Positions 18,408 to 26,591 of a stretch of 64,000 nucleotides of DNA are shown here, piece by piece (the first letter of the stretch is position 1; each line of letters starts with the position of its first letter). The position numbers were made by a program, and so were the translations under genes. Origin of the DNA: Chloroflexota bacterium (GTDB taxonomy: Bacteria > Chloroflexota > Anaerolineae > Aggregatilineales > Phototrophicaceae); the NCBI GenBank assembly GCA_011523615.1, contig WTGJ01000027.1:213795-277794 (forward strand), written 5' to 3'. The notes below the pieces were generated by a model. That model searched no databases. It saw only the letters and a list, made by a program, of their open reading frames with translations, and was not told the origin of the DNA.

Positions 18408-20009
18408 CTAGGAATTGGCTAACTTGACAGTAGCCGCCTGACCTTCCGGTTTTTGATCCCCATAGCCCATCGCCGTGATCATGCGATTCACAGCCGCCAG
18501 ATAGGCTTTCACGCTGGAGACCACGATATCGCTATCCGCGCCGTAACCACCAAAGTAGCGCGCCTCATCGGCTGGATGTTCCGCTTTGATGCGCACGGTG
18601 ACTTCTCCCAGGGCATCGATGCCTTCGGTCACGCTGTGTACGCTGTATTCAATCAGGGTGTTGGGCGCCTGGATGATGGCATCGATGGCTTGATAGGCCG
18701 CATCCACCGGGCCCGCGCCGACGCTGGCATGGATGAACGTGTTGCCCTGGCGGTCCAATAACTTGACGGTCGCCGTGGGCAAGCCCATCGTTCCACAACT
18801 CACCTGAACATCACCCAAACTGAAGATCTCTTCGGGGCCGTGGAATTCATCGGCCATCAAGGCGACGAGATCGGCATCGGTGATGTTCTTCTTCGCGTCG
18901 GCCAGGGTTTTGAAGCGGGCGAAAACTTGATTGAGCGCATCTCCTGCCAGGGAATACCCCAGCTCATTCAAGCGCACGCGCAAAGCATGCCGGCCGCTGT
19001 GTTTCCCTAGGACCAGGCGGCTTTGCGAGAGCCCCACGCTTTCCGGTGTCATGATTTCATAAGTGCTGGATTCCTTCAACACCCCATCTTGGTGGATCCC
19101 CGCTTCGTGGGCGAAAGCATTTTGCCCGACGATGGCTTTGTTGGCCTGGACGTGCAAACCGGTGTAATTGCTCACCAGGCGGCTGGTTTTTGTGATTTCG
19201 CGGGTTTGGATGTTGCATTGGAGATTATAGAACTGTGGGCGGGTTTTGAGCGCCATGGCCACTTCTTCCAGGCTGGTATTCCCCGCGCGTTCTCCGATGC
19301 CATTGATGGTGACTTCCACCTGGCGCGCGCCCCCCATGACGCCGGCCAGGGTATTGGCGGTAGCCAGGCCCAGATCATTGTGGCAATGAACCGACCAGAC
19401 GATGCCGCTCCCCGGCCCTGCACCCGGAGTTTCGGCGATCAAATTGGCGATGAGCGCTTCCCATTCCTGCGGGGTGACATAGCCGACGGTATCGGGGATG
19501 TTCAACGTTGTGGCACCGCATTCCACCGCCAGGGCACACACCTGGACCAGGAAAGCAGGATCGGTCCGACCGGCATCCATGGGGCTGAATTCGACATCTT
19601 CACATAGGCTGCGGGCAAGCGAGACAGACTCTCGGATGCGATGCAAGGCTTCTTCCTGGTTGATGCCAGTCTGGTATCGCAAGTGGATTTCAGAGGTGCC
19701 CAGGAAGGTGTGAATGCGCGGTTTTGCGGCATCGCGAACCCCTTCCCAGCACGTTCGAATGTCGCCATCCACCGCCCGCGCCAGGCCACAAATGATGGGG
19801 CCATGTTCTGTTCCCACTTCCTGTGCAATGCGTTGGACCGCCGCTAAATCATCCGGCGAAGCGGCGGGAAAGCCGGCTTCGATGACATCCACCCCCAGAC
19901 GGGCCAGTTGGCGGGCAATTTCCAGCTTTTCCGCGCTGCTCAGGGTTGCGCCGGGGCTCTGTTCACCATCGCGCAGGGTCGTATCAAAGAATACGATGCT
20001 TTCGTTCAT
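18408..20009 (-). CDS. leuA: 2-isopropylmalate synthase
   Basis: A 533-residue enzyme that condenses 2-oxoisovalerate with acetyl-CoA, the committed step to leucine. N-terminal [23 protein letters not shown] and [16 protein letters not shown] are diagnostic, followed by [18 protein letters not shown] and the [22 protein letters not shown] motif. A flexible linker ([11 protein letters not shown], then [10 protein letters not shown]) leads to the C-terminal regulatory domain that binds leucine, with [17 protein letters not shown] and [20 protein letters not shown] at 20009 overlaps the ilvC stop by four bases. Coexists in this operon with cimA. Confidence 0.95.
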   Translation of the reverse strand: MNESIVFFDTTLRDGEQSPGATLSSAEKLEIARQLARLGVDVIEAGFPAASPDDLAAVQRIAQEVGTEHGPIICGLARAVDGDIRTCWEGVRDAAKPRIHTFLGTSEIHLRYQTGINQEEALHRIRESVSLARSLCEDVEFSPMDAGRTDPAFLVQVCALAVECGATTLNIPDTVGYVTPQEWEALIANLIAETPGAGPGSGIVWSVHCHNDLGLATANTLAGVMGGARQVEVTINGIGERAGNTSLEEVAMALKTRPQFYNLQCNIQTREITKTSRLVSNYTGLHVQANKAIVGQNAFAHEAGIHQDGVLKESSTYEIMTPESVGLSQSRLVLGKHSGRHALRVRLNELGYSLAGDALNQVFARFKTLADAKKNITDADLVALMADEFHGPEEIFSLGDVQVSCGTMGLPTATVKLLDRQGNTFIHASVGAGPVDAAYQAIDAIIQAPNTLIEYSVHSVTEGIDALGEVTVRIKAEHPADEARYFGGYGADSDIVVSSVKAYLAAVNRMITAMGYGDQKPEGQAATVKLANS

Positions 20010-21022
20010 GTTCCGTGCCTTTGCTTGATGCGTTTTGCGTCGAGGAAGGGCATCATGTCCCTCAGCTGTGCGCCGACTTCTTCGAGCAGCAGATCGTGCT
20101 CGCGTTGCCTTCGTGGCAAGAAATTGGGCAGGCCGCGCTCGTTTTCATCGATCCAGTCTTTGGCAAAACCGCCATTCTGAATGCGCTGCAAAACGCCGGC
20201 CATTTCTTCTTTGACGAGGTCTTCGAAGCGGTCACCAATCTGATAGCCGCCCTGTTCCGCGGTATTGCTGACGGAATACCACATGTAACTGAGGCCACCT
20301 TCGTACATCAAATCGACGATCAGTTTGAGTTCATGGAGGCATTCGAAATAGGCAATTTCCGGCTGATAACCTGCTTTCACGAGCGTTTCAAACGCGGCTC
20401 GCACCAGAGCGGTGACGCCACCGCAAAGGATCACCTGCTCGCCGAAGAGATCGGTTTCCGTTTCTTCCTTGAATGTCGTTTCGATCACGCCGGCGCGAGT
20501 ACAGCCGATGGCATGAGCGTAGGCCAGCGCTTTATCCTTGGTTTGCCCACTGGCATCCTGATGTATGGCGAGCAAGCCCGGAACCCCCGCACCTTCACCG
20601 AAAATTTCACGAACGCGATGGCCGGGTGCTTTGGGCGCGATCATCGCGACGTCGATTTCCGGCGGTGGAACGATGGTGCCGAAGTGTATGTTGAAACCAT
20701 GGGCAAAGAGCAACAGATTGCCGGGTTCAAGATTTGCGGCGATGGATTCGCCGTAGACCTGTGCCTGGCGAGTATCGGGCAACAGCAGGTTGATGATGTC
20801 CGCCCGTTTGCTGGCTTCGGCTACCGTATGCACCGCCAAGCCGTCCGCTTCTGCTTTCGCTCGGCTCTGGCTCCCTTCGTAAAGACCGACGATCACATTG
20901 GCGCCGTTGTCGCTTGCATTGAGTGCGTGCGCGTGCCCCTGGCTGCCATAACCGATGATGGCGATGGTGCACCCCTCGAGCAGGGTAGGGTTTGCATCCT
21001 GGTCGTAATAGATCTTTGCCAT
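20006..21022 (-). CDS. ilvC: Ketol-acid reductoisomerase (class I)
   Basis: A 338-residue class I enzyme that isomerises and reduces acetolactate or acetohydroxybutyrate to the dihydroxy acids of valine and isoleucine synthesis. It has the Rossmann loop [15 protein letters not shown], the [15 protein letters not shown] motif, IAPKAPGH, and the knotted helical domain with [17 protein letters not shown] and [14 protein letters not shown]. The cofactor-specificity loop reads VGLYEGSQS, with Tyr-Glu where NADPH enzymes usually have Arg. ATG at 21022 has GGAGG six bases upstream. It lies 30 bases after ilvN. Confidence 0.95.
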   Translation of the reverse strand: MAKIYYDQDANPTLLEGCTIAIIGYGSQGHAHALNASDNGANVIVGLYEGSQSRAKAEADGLAVHTVAEASKRADIINLLLPDTRQAQVYGESIAANLEPGNLLLFAHGFNIHFGTIVPPPEIDVAMIAPKAPGHRVREIFGEGAGVPGLLAIHQDASGQTKDKALAYAHAIGCTRAGVIETTFKEETETDLFGEQVILCGGVTALVRAAFETLVKAGYQPEIAYFECLHELKLIVDLMYEGGLSYMWYSVSNTAEQGGYQIGDRFEDLVKEEMAGVLQRIQNGGFAKDWIDENERGLPNFLPRRQREHDLLLEEVGAQLRDMMPFLDAKRIKQRHGT

Positions 21023-21052
21023 GAAAAGCCTCCGTGAGAAAAAGCCGGCGGG

Positions 21053-21643
21053 TTAAGGATTCCCGTTAACGAATTGTTGGCTGCGGCGAATGGTGGGTAG
21101 ATTGGCATCGTGAATGCGGATGCCACGACCCATCGCGACCACCCCGGTGCGAACCATTTCCACGATGCCGATTTGCCTCAGCTCATCGATGAGTTCCTCA
21201 ATCAGCTCGGTGGGGGCGGCCATTTCCAATATGGCCACGAAAGGACCGATGTCGATGATTCGGGCCGGGTAATGTTCGCAGATTAAGGTGAGTCGGTTCC
21301 GTGAGTCGGTATCATCCGTCCGTACTTTGATCAGGGCAAGGTCTCGGCTGACGTGAGGTGCTTCGGAGAGATGCCTGACATCGATGACGTTGACCAGTTT
21401 CTGTAGGTTGGCGATGATGAGTTGGGCGTTGATTTGTTTGGCATCGAATACAATCGTGACGCGCGAAATATCAGCTTTGTGGGTTCGCCCTACCGTCAGG
21501 CTATCCACATTGAAATTACGGCGGCGGAAGAGGCTGACGACGCGATTCAGGACGCCCGGCTTGTTTTCCACCAGGGCAACGACCACCTGAGTGGGTCGCA
21601 AGGTCTCGGTCTCAGGTTCTAACGCCGTTGGAGTGGTGTTCAT
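21053..21643 (-). CDS. ilvN: Acetolactate synthase small (regulatory) subunit
   Basis: A 196-residue regulatory subunit with an N-terminal ACT domain (VALVENKPGVLNRVVSLFRRRNFNVDSLTVGRT) that binds valine, and a C-terminal ALS_ss domain (VRTDDTDSRNRLTLICEHY, then FVAILEMAAPTELIEELIDEL and RTGVVAMGRG). It activates IlvB and gives feedback inhibition. The length is that of the long IlvH/IlvN type. Its ATG at 21643 overlaps the ilvB stop by four bases, so the two subunits are translationally coupled. Confidence 0.95.
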   Translation of the reverse strand: MNTTPTALEPETETLRPTQVVVALVENKPGVLNRVVSLFRRRNFNVDSLTVGRTHKADISRVTIVFDAKQINAQLIIANLQKLVNVIDVRHLSEAPHVSRDLALIKVRTDDTDSRNRLTLICEHYPARIIDIGPFVAILEMAAPTELIEELIDELRQIGIVEMVRTGVVAMGRGIRIHDANLPTIRRSQQFVNGNP

Positions 21644-23343
21644 GAGACGATCTCCGAAGCTTTGGGGCGGCGCAACATGTTATGCAAGTCGCCACCGGCA
21701 GGAACCATCGGATAAACGATCTCTTCTTTCTCGACGACATATTCCAGCAGAACGGGGCCTTGGATGCCGCGCGCGAACTCTACGGATTCTTCCATTTGTT
21801 CTCGCCGCGTGATGCGCATGCTGGGGATATTGAAGGCGGCGGCCAACTTGCAAAAATCCGGATTGACCATGGGCGTCGCGCTATAACGGCTGTCGTAAAA
21901 GAATTCCTGCCATTGACGGACCATCCCCAAAAAGGCGTTGTTCAGGATGGCGATGTTGATGTTGATGTTTTCTTGTACTGCCGTGGCCAGCTCACACATG
22001 GTCATCTGAAACCCGCCATCGCCGACCACCGCCCAAACCTCTTCGTCCGGGCGACCGAACTTTGCGCCGATCGCGGCGGGAAAACCAAAGCCCATCGTCC
22101 CCAGTCCGCCACTGGTGATCAGGGTGGCAGGGCGTTGATGGGGGTAGTATTGGGCTTCGATCATTTGGTGTTGCCCCACGTCGGTCACGGTGATGGCATT
22201 GCCTTCCGTCCACTTCCAAAGATCATTCATGACCTGAGCCGACATCAACTTGTCGCCGGTGTCGGCGTGCAGGATATCGCGCTCATCATCATCTTCTTGC
22301 CATTCACGGATGCGGGCCATCCAGGCCGGATGTTGTTTCTGAGGGACATCGGGCAAGAGTTGTCGCAATACGGTTTTCAAATCACCGGCAATGCCGACAT
22401 CCACGGGCACATTCTTGTTGATTTCAGAGGGATCGATATCGATGTGAATTTTTCGTGAGTGAGGTGAATAAGTCTTCAGGTTGCCGGTGACGCGATCATC
22501 AAAGCGCATGCCCAGGGCCAACAGCAAATCCGCTTCCTGGATGGCATGATTGCAAGCTCCGGCGCCGTGCATGCCCATCATGCCCAGGACCAGGGGATGA
22601 TTCTCGGGGATGCTCCCTTTCCCCAGCAAAGTGAGCGTTACCGGAATCTGTGCACGCTCAACCAGCTCTCTGATTTCATCCATGGCACCGGATGCAAGGA
22701 TGCCATGTCCCGCCAGGATGAGTGGCCGCTGCGCATTTTGGATCAAATCGATGGCAGCATCCATCTGATCCCGATTGGCGTTGGAAGGAATGTGATAACC
22801 AGGCAACTCGACTTCTTCTTCCGGATAGACGAATTCGGTCTCTGCGATCTGCACATCTTTGGGGATATCGACCAACACAGGTCCCTGGCGTCCGGTGCGG
22901 GCGATGTAGAACGCTTCTTTGATGGTCATGGCGATCTCGTCCACATCGGCGACCAGATAATTGTGCTTGGTGATGGGCAGGGTGACGCCGGTGACGTCTG
23001 TTTCCTGAAACGCATCGGAACCGATGGCGCCGGTGGGCACTTGCCCGGTGATGCAAACCATCGCTGATGAATCCATCATGGCGGTCGCCAGGCCGGTCAC
23101 CAAATTGGTTGCGCCCGGGCCGCTGGTGGCGATGGCAACGCCCACTTTGCCGGTGGCACGTGCATAGCCATCCGCCATATGGGAAGCGCCCTGTTCGTGC
23201 CTCACGAGTACATGATGAATCTGTGGATATTTCGTCATGGCATCATAAGTCGGCAGGATGGCGCCACCTGGATACCCGAACATCACATCGACACCCTCAC
23301 GCAACAAACTCTCCAGGATGATTTCTGCTCCGGTCAATTTCAT
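21640..23343 (-). CDS. ilvB: Acetolactate synthase large (catalytic) subunit
   Basis: A 567-residue thiamine-diphosphate enzyme making acetolactate from pyruvate and acetohydroxybutyrate from pyruvate plus 2-oxobutyrate. The N-terminal GAEIILESLLREGVDVMFGYPGG and the catalytic-glutamate region HEQGASHMADGYARATGKVG are clear. The ThDP/Mg motif begins GDGGFQMTMCELATA and ends in NN about 28 residues on. FAD-domain elements such as GMRFDDRVTGNL are present. The ATG at 23343 has AGGAGG five bases upstream. It is the first structural gene after the attenuator-like leader. Confidence 0.96.
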   Translation of the reverse strand: MKLTGAEIILESLLREGVDVMFGYPGGAILPTYDAMTKYPQIHHVLVRHEQGASHMADGYARATGKVGVAIATSGPGATNLVTGLATAMMDSSAMVCITGQVPTGAIGSDAFQETDVTGVTLPITKHNYLVADVDEIAMTIKEAFYIARTGRQGPVLVDIPKDVQIAETEFVYPEEEVELPGYHIPSNANRDQMDAAIDLIQNAQRPLILAGHGILASGAMDEIRELVERAQIPVTLTLLGKGSIPENHPLVLGMMGMHGAGACNHAIQEADLLLALGMRFDDRVTGNLKTYSPHSRKIHIDIDPSEINKNVPVDVGIAGDLKTVLRQLLPDVPQKQHPAWMARIREWQEDDDERDILHADTGDKLMSAQVMNDLWKWTEGNAITVTDVGQHQMIEAQYYPHQRPATLITSGGLGTMGFGFPAAIGAKFGRPDEEVWAVVGDGGFQMTMCELATAVQENININIAILNNAFLGMVRQWQEFFYDSRYSATPMVNPDFCKLAAAFNIPSMRITRREQMEESVEFARGIQGPVLLEYVVEKEEIVYPMVPAGGDLHNMLRRPKASEIVS

Positions 23344-23375
23344 GGTGACCTCCTGTCCCGCTGGGTCATATCAAC

Positions 23376-23404
23376 AAAAAAACCCCCCGTTTGGGCGGGA
23401 GGTT
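23376..23404 (-). terminator. Intrinsic terminator in the ilvB leader (attenuator)
   Basis: In the transcript sense, AACCTCCCG pairs with CGGGGGGTT (one U-G pair) around a CCCAAA loop, followed at once by a run of T residues. It lies 22 bases after the stop of the small Leu/Ile/Val-rich frame and 32 bases before the ilvB start. A strong terminator directly in front of a biosynthetic gene is an attenuator signature. It is not the end of ilvD, because a promoter and the leader frame lie between. Confidence 0.88.
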
Positions 23405-23449
23405 TTGCGTTTCCGTGCGATGCGTTTCACGCCTTTCGCCCCCCAGCCC
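23393..23449 (-). promoter_or_regulatory. Candidate antiterminator pairing in the ilvB leader
   Basis: The segment GGGC-U-GGGGGG (23449-23439), spanning late leader codons, can pair with CCUCCCGCCC (23402-23393), which is the main part of the terminator 5' arm plus half its loop. The pairing gives ten base pairs with one bulged U and one G-U pair, and excludes the terminator. A ribosome stalled on the upstream Ile/Leu/Val codons would leave it free; one at the stop codon (23429-23427) would mask it. This was derived by hand pairing, with no energy calculation. Confidence 0.6.
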
Positions 23450-23537
23450 GAAGCAAGCCAATAATGAGTACAATGAGCACGAGGATGCCGAGAAGGCTGA
23501 CAATGCGTCGGGTAGTAGCGCGCAACAGAATTTCCAA
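23427..23537 (-). CDS. Branched-chain amino acid leader peptide of the ilv operon (putative)
   Basis: A 36-codon frame between the ilv promoter and the terminator. It starts at TTG (23537) or a TTG four codons later and ends at TGA 23429-23427. Codons 12 to 29 are almost all branched-chain residues: Ile-Val-Ser-Leu-Leu-Gly, then Ile-Leu-Val-Leu-Ile-Val-Leu-Ile-Ile-Gly-Leu-Leu. The tail GGRKA recalls the end of the E. coli ilv leader peptide. If transcription starts about seven bases after the -10, the first TTG would have a very short leader, so the second TTG may be the real start. The hydrophobic run could instead be a small membrane protein, but promoter, terminator and ilvB context favour a leader. 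Confidence 0.72.
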   Translation of the reverse strand: MEILLRATTRRIVSLLGILVLIVLIIGLLRAGGRKA

Positions 23538-23549
23538 TCCTTTTCCTGA

Positions 23550-23578
23550 ATTGTAACGTTTCCTGGAAACGATGTCAA
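23550..23578 (-). promoter_or_regulatory. Sigma70-type promoter of the ilvB-leu operon
   Basis: TTGACA (23578-23573) and TACAAT (23555-23550) are separated by exactly 17 bases. This is a perfect -35 and a one-mismatch -10, the best promoter match in the window. It begins 19 bases after the ilvD stop codon, so ilvB onward has its own transcription start near 23543, besides any read-through from ilvD. Confidence 0.82.
23557..23571 (-). promoter_or_regulatory. Palindromic operator candidate between -35 and -10
   Basis: CGTTTCC-A-GGAAACG is a perfect 7-1-7 inverted repeat lying wholly within the promoter spacer. A repressor bound here would block RNA polymerase. No adjacent regulator gene identifies the protein. 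The Crp/Fnr-type gene at 25743 is nearby, but the half-site is not the known CRP one. Confidence 0.5.
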
Positions 23579-23596
23579 GGAAATCCACGAGACTCC

Positions 23597-25291
23597 TCAT
23601 AAGGTTACCGCGCCATCATCGGCCTGAGAGACGAGTTTGGCGTATTTGGCCATGACGCCGCTCACATAATTGGCTTGCGCGGGTCTCCAAGAGGCACGCC
23701 TGGCTTGGAGCTCTGCTTCGCTGAGCAATGCGTCCAACCGGCGTTCCTTCACCTGGACTTCGACGATATCGCCTTCCTGTAGCAAGCCGATCGGCCCACC
23801 CAGGGCGGCTTCCGGCGCGATGTGGCCGATCATCAAACCGCGCGTGCCCCCGGAGAAGCGGCCGTCGGTCAACAACATCACCGAAGGTCCCAGGCCCTGA
23901 CCGACGATGGCGGCGGTCACACTGAGCATTTCCCGCATGCCCGGCCCGCCGACCGGGCCTTCGTTGCGAATCACCACCACGTCATTCGGCACAATTTGCC
24001 CATGCTGTACGGCCGCCATGGCGTCTTCTTCCCGCTCAAAGATCCGTGCAGGGCCACGATGATGATCGGGTTCATCCCCTTTGAGTTTTACGACACAACC
24101 CTGTGGCGCCAGGTTTCCTTTCAATATGACCAGCCCGCCGCTTTCTTTGATGGGGTTGGTGAGCGGACGGACGACATCCTGCCCGGGGGTTTCGATCGCA
24201 TCGGCGGCCGTTTCTGCCAATGTTTGCCCGGTCACGGTGAGGGCATCACCATCCAGGTACCCCCCCGCCAACATGCGCTGCGCCAAGAGCGGAACCCCGC
24301 CGGCGCGATAGAGGTGGAGGGCCATGTACCGACCGGTGGGACGCATATCGGCGATCACAGGAGTGCGGCGGCTGATCGCTTCGATGTCGTCGATGGTGAA
24401 AGGGATGCCGGCTTCGCGGGCGAATGCCAGGGTATGCAATACGGCATTGGTACTGCCCGCAGTGGCAGCAGCTGAGGCAATGGCATTCTCCAACGCGTTT
24501 CGGGTGATGATTTTGCTCGTGCGCAAATCGCTCTCCAGCAGCTGCATCATCATTTCCCCGGCACGATAGGCGACATCCGCTTTCGCGGGATCTTCCGCGG
24601 GAACATCCGCCATCCCCATGGGGCAGATTCCCATGATCTGGACCATCGTCGCCATGGTATTCGCGGTGAATTGACCGCCGCAGGCACCCGGCCCGGGGCA
24701 GGCGACATCCTCAATGGCACGCAATTCTTCCGCGCTGAGGTGCCCTTTTGCTCGTGCGCCAATCGCTTCAAAGACGCTGACGATATCCACTTCTTCGCCT
24801 TCGTAATTGCCAGGTAGGATGGAGCCGCCATAGAGCAAGAGGGCGGGCAGATCCAAGCGGATCAAAGCCATGGCCGCACCGGGGATGGTCTTATCACAAG
24901 CAGCGAGGGCGATCACACCATCCAGCATGTTGGCGCGGGCCACCAGCTCGATGCTGTCGGCGATGATTTCGCGGCTGATCAGCGAAGCCTTCATGCCTTC
25001 CGTGCCCATCGTGATGGCGTCGTTGATGCTGATCGTGTTGAACTCCAGAGGGGTTGCGCCAGCGGCGCGGATGCCCGCTTTGACGTCTGCTGCCAGTTTG
25101 CGAAGGTGAAAATTACAGGGGCCGATTTCGGTCCAAGTGTTGGCGACGCCGATGAGCGGTTTGGCCAGAGCCTCATCGTCATAACCAACGGCTTTCAACA
25201 TGGCACGGGCCGCCGCCCGATTGTCACCATCCACCAAAGTCCTGCTGCGTGCGTTCAATTCTTTGGTGAGGGTCCCATTCGCAAGTGTCAT
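23597..25291 (-). CDS. ilvD: Dihydroxy-acid dehydratase
   Basis: A 564-residue Fe-S dehydratase that makes 2-oxoisovalerate and 2-oxo-3-methylvalerate. Cluster cysteines are visible in GPCNFHLRKLA, AACDKTIPGAAMAL and CPGPGACGGQFTANTMA. C-terminal FSGGTRGLMIGHIAPEAALGGPIG is the family signature. ATG at 25291 (starting MTLANGT) is preferred; the ATG three codons earlier sits too close to the AAGGA site. It precedes the ilvB promoter by 19 bases. Upstream there are only 46 bases before the VOC gene, with no clear promoter, so it may be read from further upstream. Confidence 0.96.
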   Translation of the reverse strand: MTLANGTLTKELNARSRTLVDGDNRAAARAMLKAVGYDDEALAKPLIGVANTWTEIGPCNFHLRKLAADVKAGIRAAGATPLEFNTISINDAITMGTEGMKASLISREIIADSIELVARANMLDGVIALAACDKTIPGAAMALIRLDLPALLLYGGSILPGNYEGEEVDIVSVFEAIGARAKGHLSAEELRAIEDVACPGPGACGGQFTANTMATMVQIMGICPMGMADVPAEDPAKADVAYRAGEMMMQLLESDLRTSKIITRNALENAIASAAATAGSTNAVLHTLAFAREAGIPFTIDDIEAISRRTPVIADMRPTGRYMALHLYRAGGVPLLAQRMLAGGYLDGDALTVTGQTLAETAADAIETPGQDVVRPLTNPIKESGGLVILKGNLAPQGCVVKLKGDEPDHHRGPARIFEREEDAMAAVQHGQIVPNDVVVIRNEGPVGGPGMREMLSVTAAIVGQGLGPSVMLLTDGRFSGGTRGLMIGHIAPEAALGGPIGLLQEGDIVEVQVKERRLDALLSEAELQARRASWRPAQANYVSGVMAKYAKLVSQADDGAVTL

Positions 25292-25337
25292 GGCATTCAT
25301 TTCCTTATGATTGTTTGTGTTTCAGCAGTCCAACCGG

Positions 25338-25730
25338 TTATGAATTGGGTTGGACGAGGATGAGTGAGTTGCCTTCACTATCTTCGATGATGGCAAAGCC
25401 ACCCCATTGATGTTCAGCGGGCTCTTGTGAAATTTTGACACCGCGCGAATGCAACTCCCGCACCGTTGCCGTCAAATCTTCCGTGGATAATGTGATGGAC
25501 TGTACCGCGCCGTAGGTTGATTCGTAATGGCTCCACGCCGGATGACCCTGTTTGTAAAGCACAATTTCAGTGCTCTCTCCTGGCGGAGCGACAGAAATCC
25601 AGACATCACCAGAATCATCCGGCATTTCATCTTCTTGACGGAGTTCCATGCCCAGTTGCTCCAGATAAAAGGATTTTGCGCGTTGATGATCGCTCACGAA
25701 TACGCAAACGCTGCCCACGTGTTTGATCAT
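25338..25730 (-). CDS. Glyoxalase/VOC family protein
   Basis: A 130-residue protein with one vicinal oxygen chelate fold: an N-terminal beta-alpha-beta-beta-beta unit (VCVFVSDHQRAKSFYLEQLGMELR) and a second one ending in GFAIIEDSEGNSLILVQPN, whose penultimate acidic residue is a usual metal ligand. Members include glyoxalase I, dioxygenases and resistance proteins. The sequence pattern is the common VOC type with no specific assignment. It lies between the Crp-like regulator and ilvD on the same strand, with short spacings, and may be co-transcribed with both. Confidence 0.85.
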   Translation of the reverse strand: MIKHVGSVCVFVSDHQRAKSFYLEQLGMELRQEDEMPDDSGDVWISVAPPGESTEIVLYKQGHPAWSHYESTYGAVQSITLSTEDLTATVRELHSRGVKISQEPAEHQWGGFAIIEDSEGNSLILVQPNS

Positions 25731-25742
25731 GCTTCCCTCCCG

Positions 25743-26417
25743 TTAGGTAGCGGCCAATTCACGCAAAGCGCGCATATTTAAGATGCTGATCTTCTGCCCA
25801 TCGTAGCTCAGAATCCCGCGCGCCGACCATTGTTGCAGCTCCCAACGCACCACCGTGGCTTCGAGGGCAGTAGCGCGCGCCAGTGTCGGAAGCGGCAAGG
25901 GATGCTCTTGCACCTCGTCACCCGCGCCGCCCAGCAAGAGCAAGGCGCTGGCCAACCGGGTGTGACCATGGCCGATGCCCCCTTCCCGGATGTGCAAAGT
26001 TTGGCGATAGAGCCGCTCACCGAGATGGGTGATGGCATCGGCCAGGATTTCTGGATGTTCCTGACAGAAATGCGCCATCGTATCCCGGGAAATTCGGGTC
26101 ATTTCGCAATCGGAAACCGTGGTCACGCTGCCGGTACGCGGTTGATTGGCCAACATGGAGATTTCACCGATGACGTAGAAGGGTCCTTCGGTGGCCAAAA
26201 CACCTTCTGAACCATCCGGGTATTCACGAGTGATGTGGATTTGGCCTTCCGTCAGGATGTAGCAACCATCGGGTTCTTCCCCTTGTTCGAGCAAGGTTTC
26301 ACCGGCACCGATCGCCAACCATTCGGTGTGCTTCAGTATTTCATGGAGAACTTCATCATCGCAAGCGGCGAATAGAGTGAAATTCCGCAAGATGCTGGGG
26401 GATGGTGTTGCTGTCAT
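25743..26417 (-). CDS. Crp/Fnr-family transcriptional regulator
   Basis: A 224-residue regulator. Residues about 10-120 form a cyclic-nucleotide-binding-like beta barrel (ILRNFTLFAACDDEVLHEILKHTEW, then LLEQGEEPDGCYILTEGQI, GPFYVIGEISMLANQPRTGSV). A dimerisation helix and a C-terminal winged helix follow (LPLPTLARATALEATVVRWELQQWSARGILSYD). The phosphate-binding GEISMLANQPRTGS segment resembles the CRP cassette GE(L/I)..(L)...R(T/S), so a nucleotide ligand is plausible. There are no Fnr-type N-terminal cysteines. It lies 12 bases before the VOC gene. Targets are unknown. Confidence 0.88.
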   Translation of the reverse strand: MTATPSPSILRNFTLFAACDDEVLHEILKHTEWLAIGAGETLLEQGEEPDGCYILTEGQIHITREYPDGSEGVLATEGPFYVIGEISMLANQPRTGSVTTVSDCEMTRISRDTMAHFCQEHPEILADAITHLGERLYRQTLHIREGGIGHGHTRLASALLLLGGAGDEVQEHPLPLPTLARATALEATVVRWELQQWSARGILSYDGQKISILNMRALRELAAT

Positions 26418-26591
26418 GATCCATGCATGCCTGAGCTGAATGTGGTTCCGCAGGATTATACCGAAACCGGCACCTTGTTTGTACCAAGAAATAGCGCTGT
26501 ATAAAGCCCCTTATCCCGCGTTATTGGATTGGGTTATGTTTTGTGACCAGGGTAGCTTGGGAATCAAACCAGCGGCGCCGGTTCGAACGAT

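Noticed and set aside
23366-23578. 70-codon reverse frame across the ilv leader
   Set aside because: It begins inside the promoter and runs through the terminator; the other frame with the BCAA run, starting after the -10, explains the region better.
26578-26590. GGTTCGAAC resembling a tRNA T-loop
   Set aside because: No flanking T-stem pairing, anticodon arm or acceptor stem can be built around it; it lies at the end of the ATPase gene.
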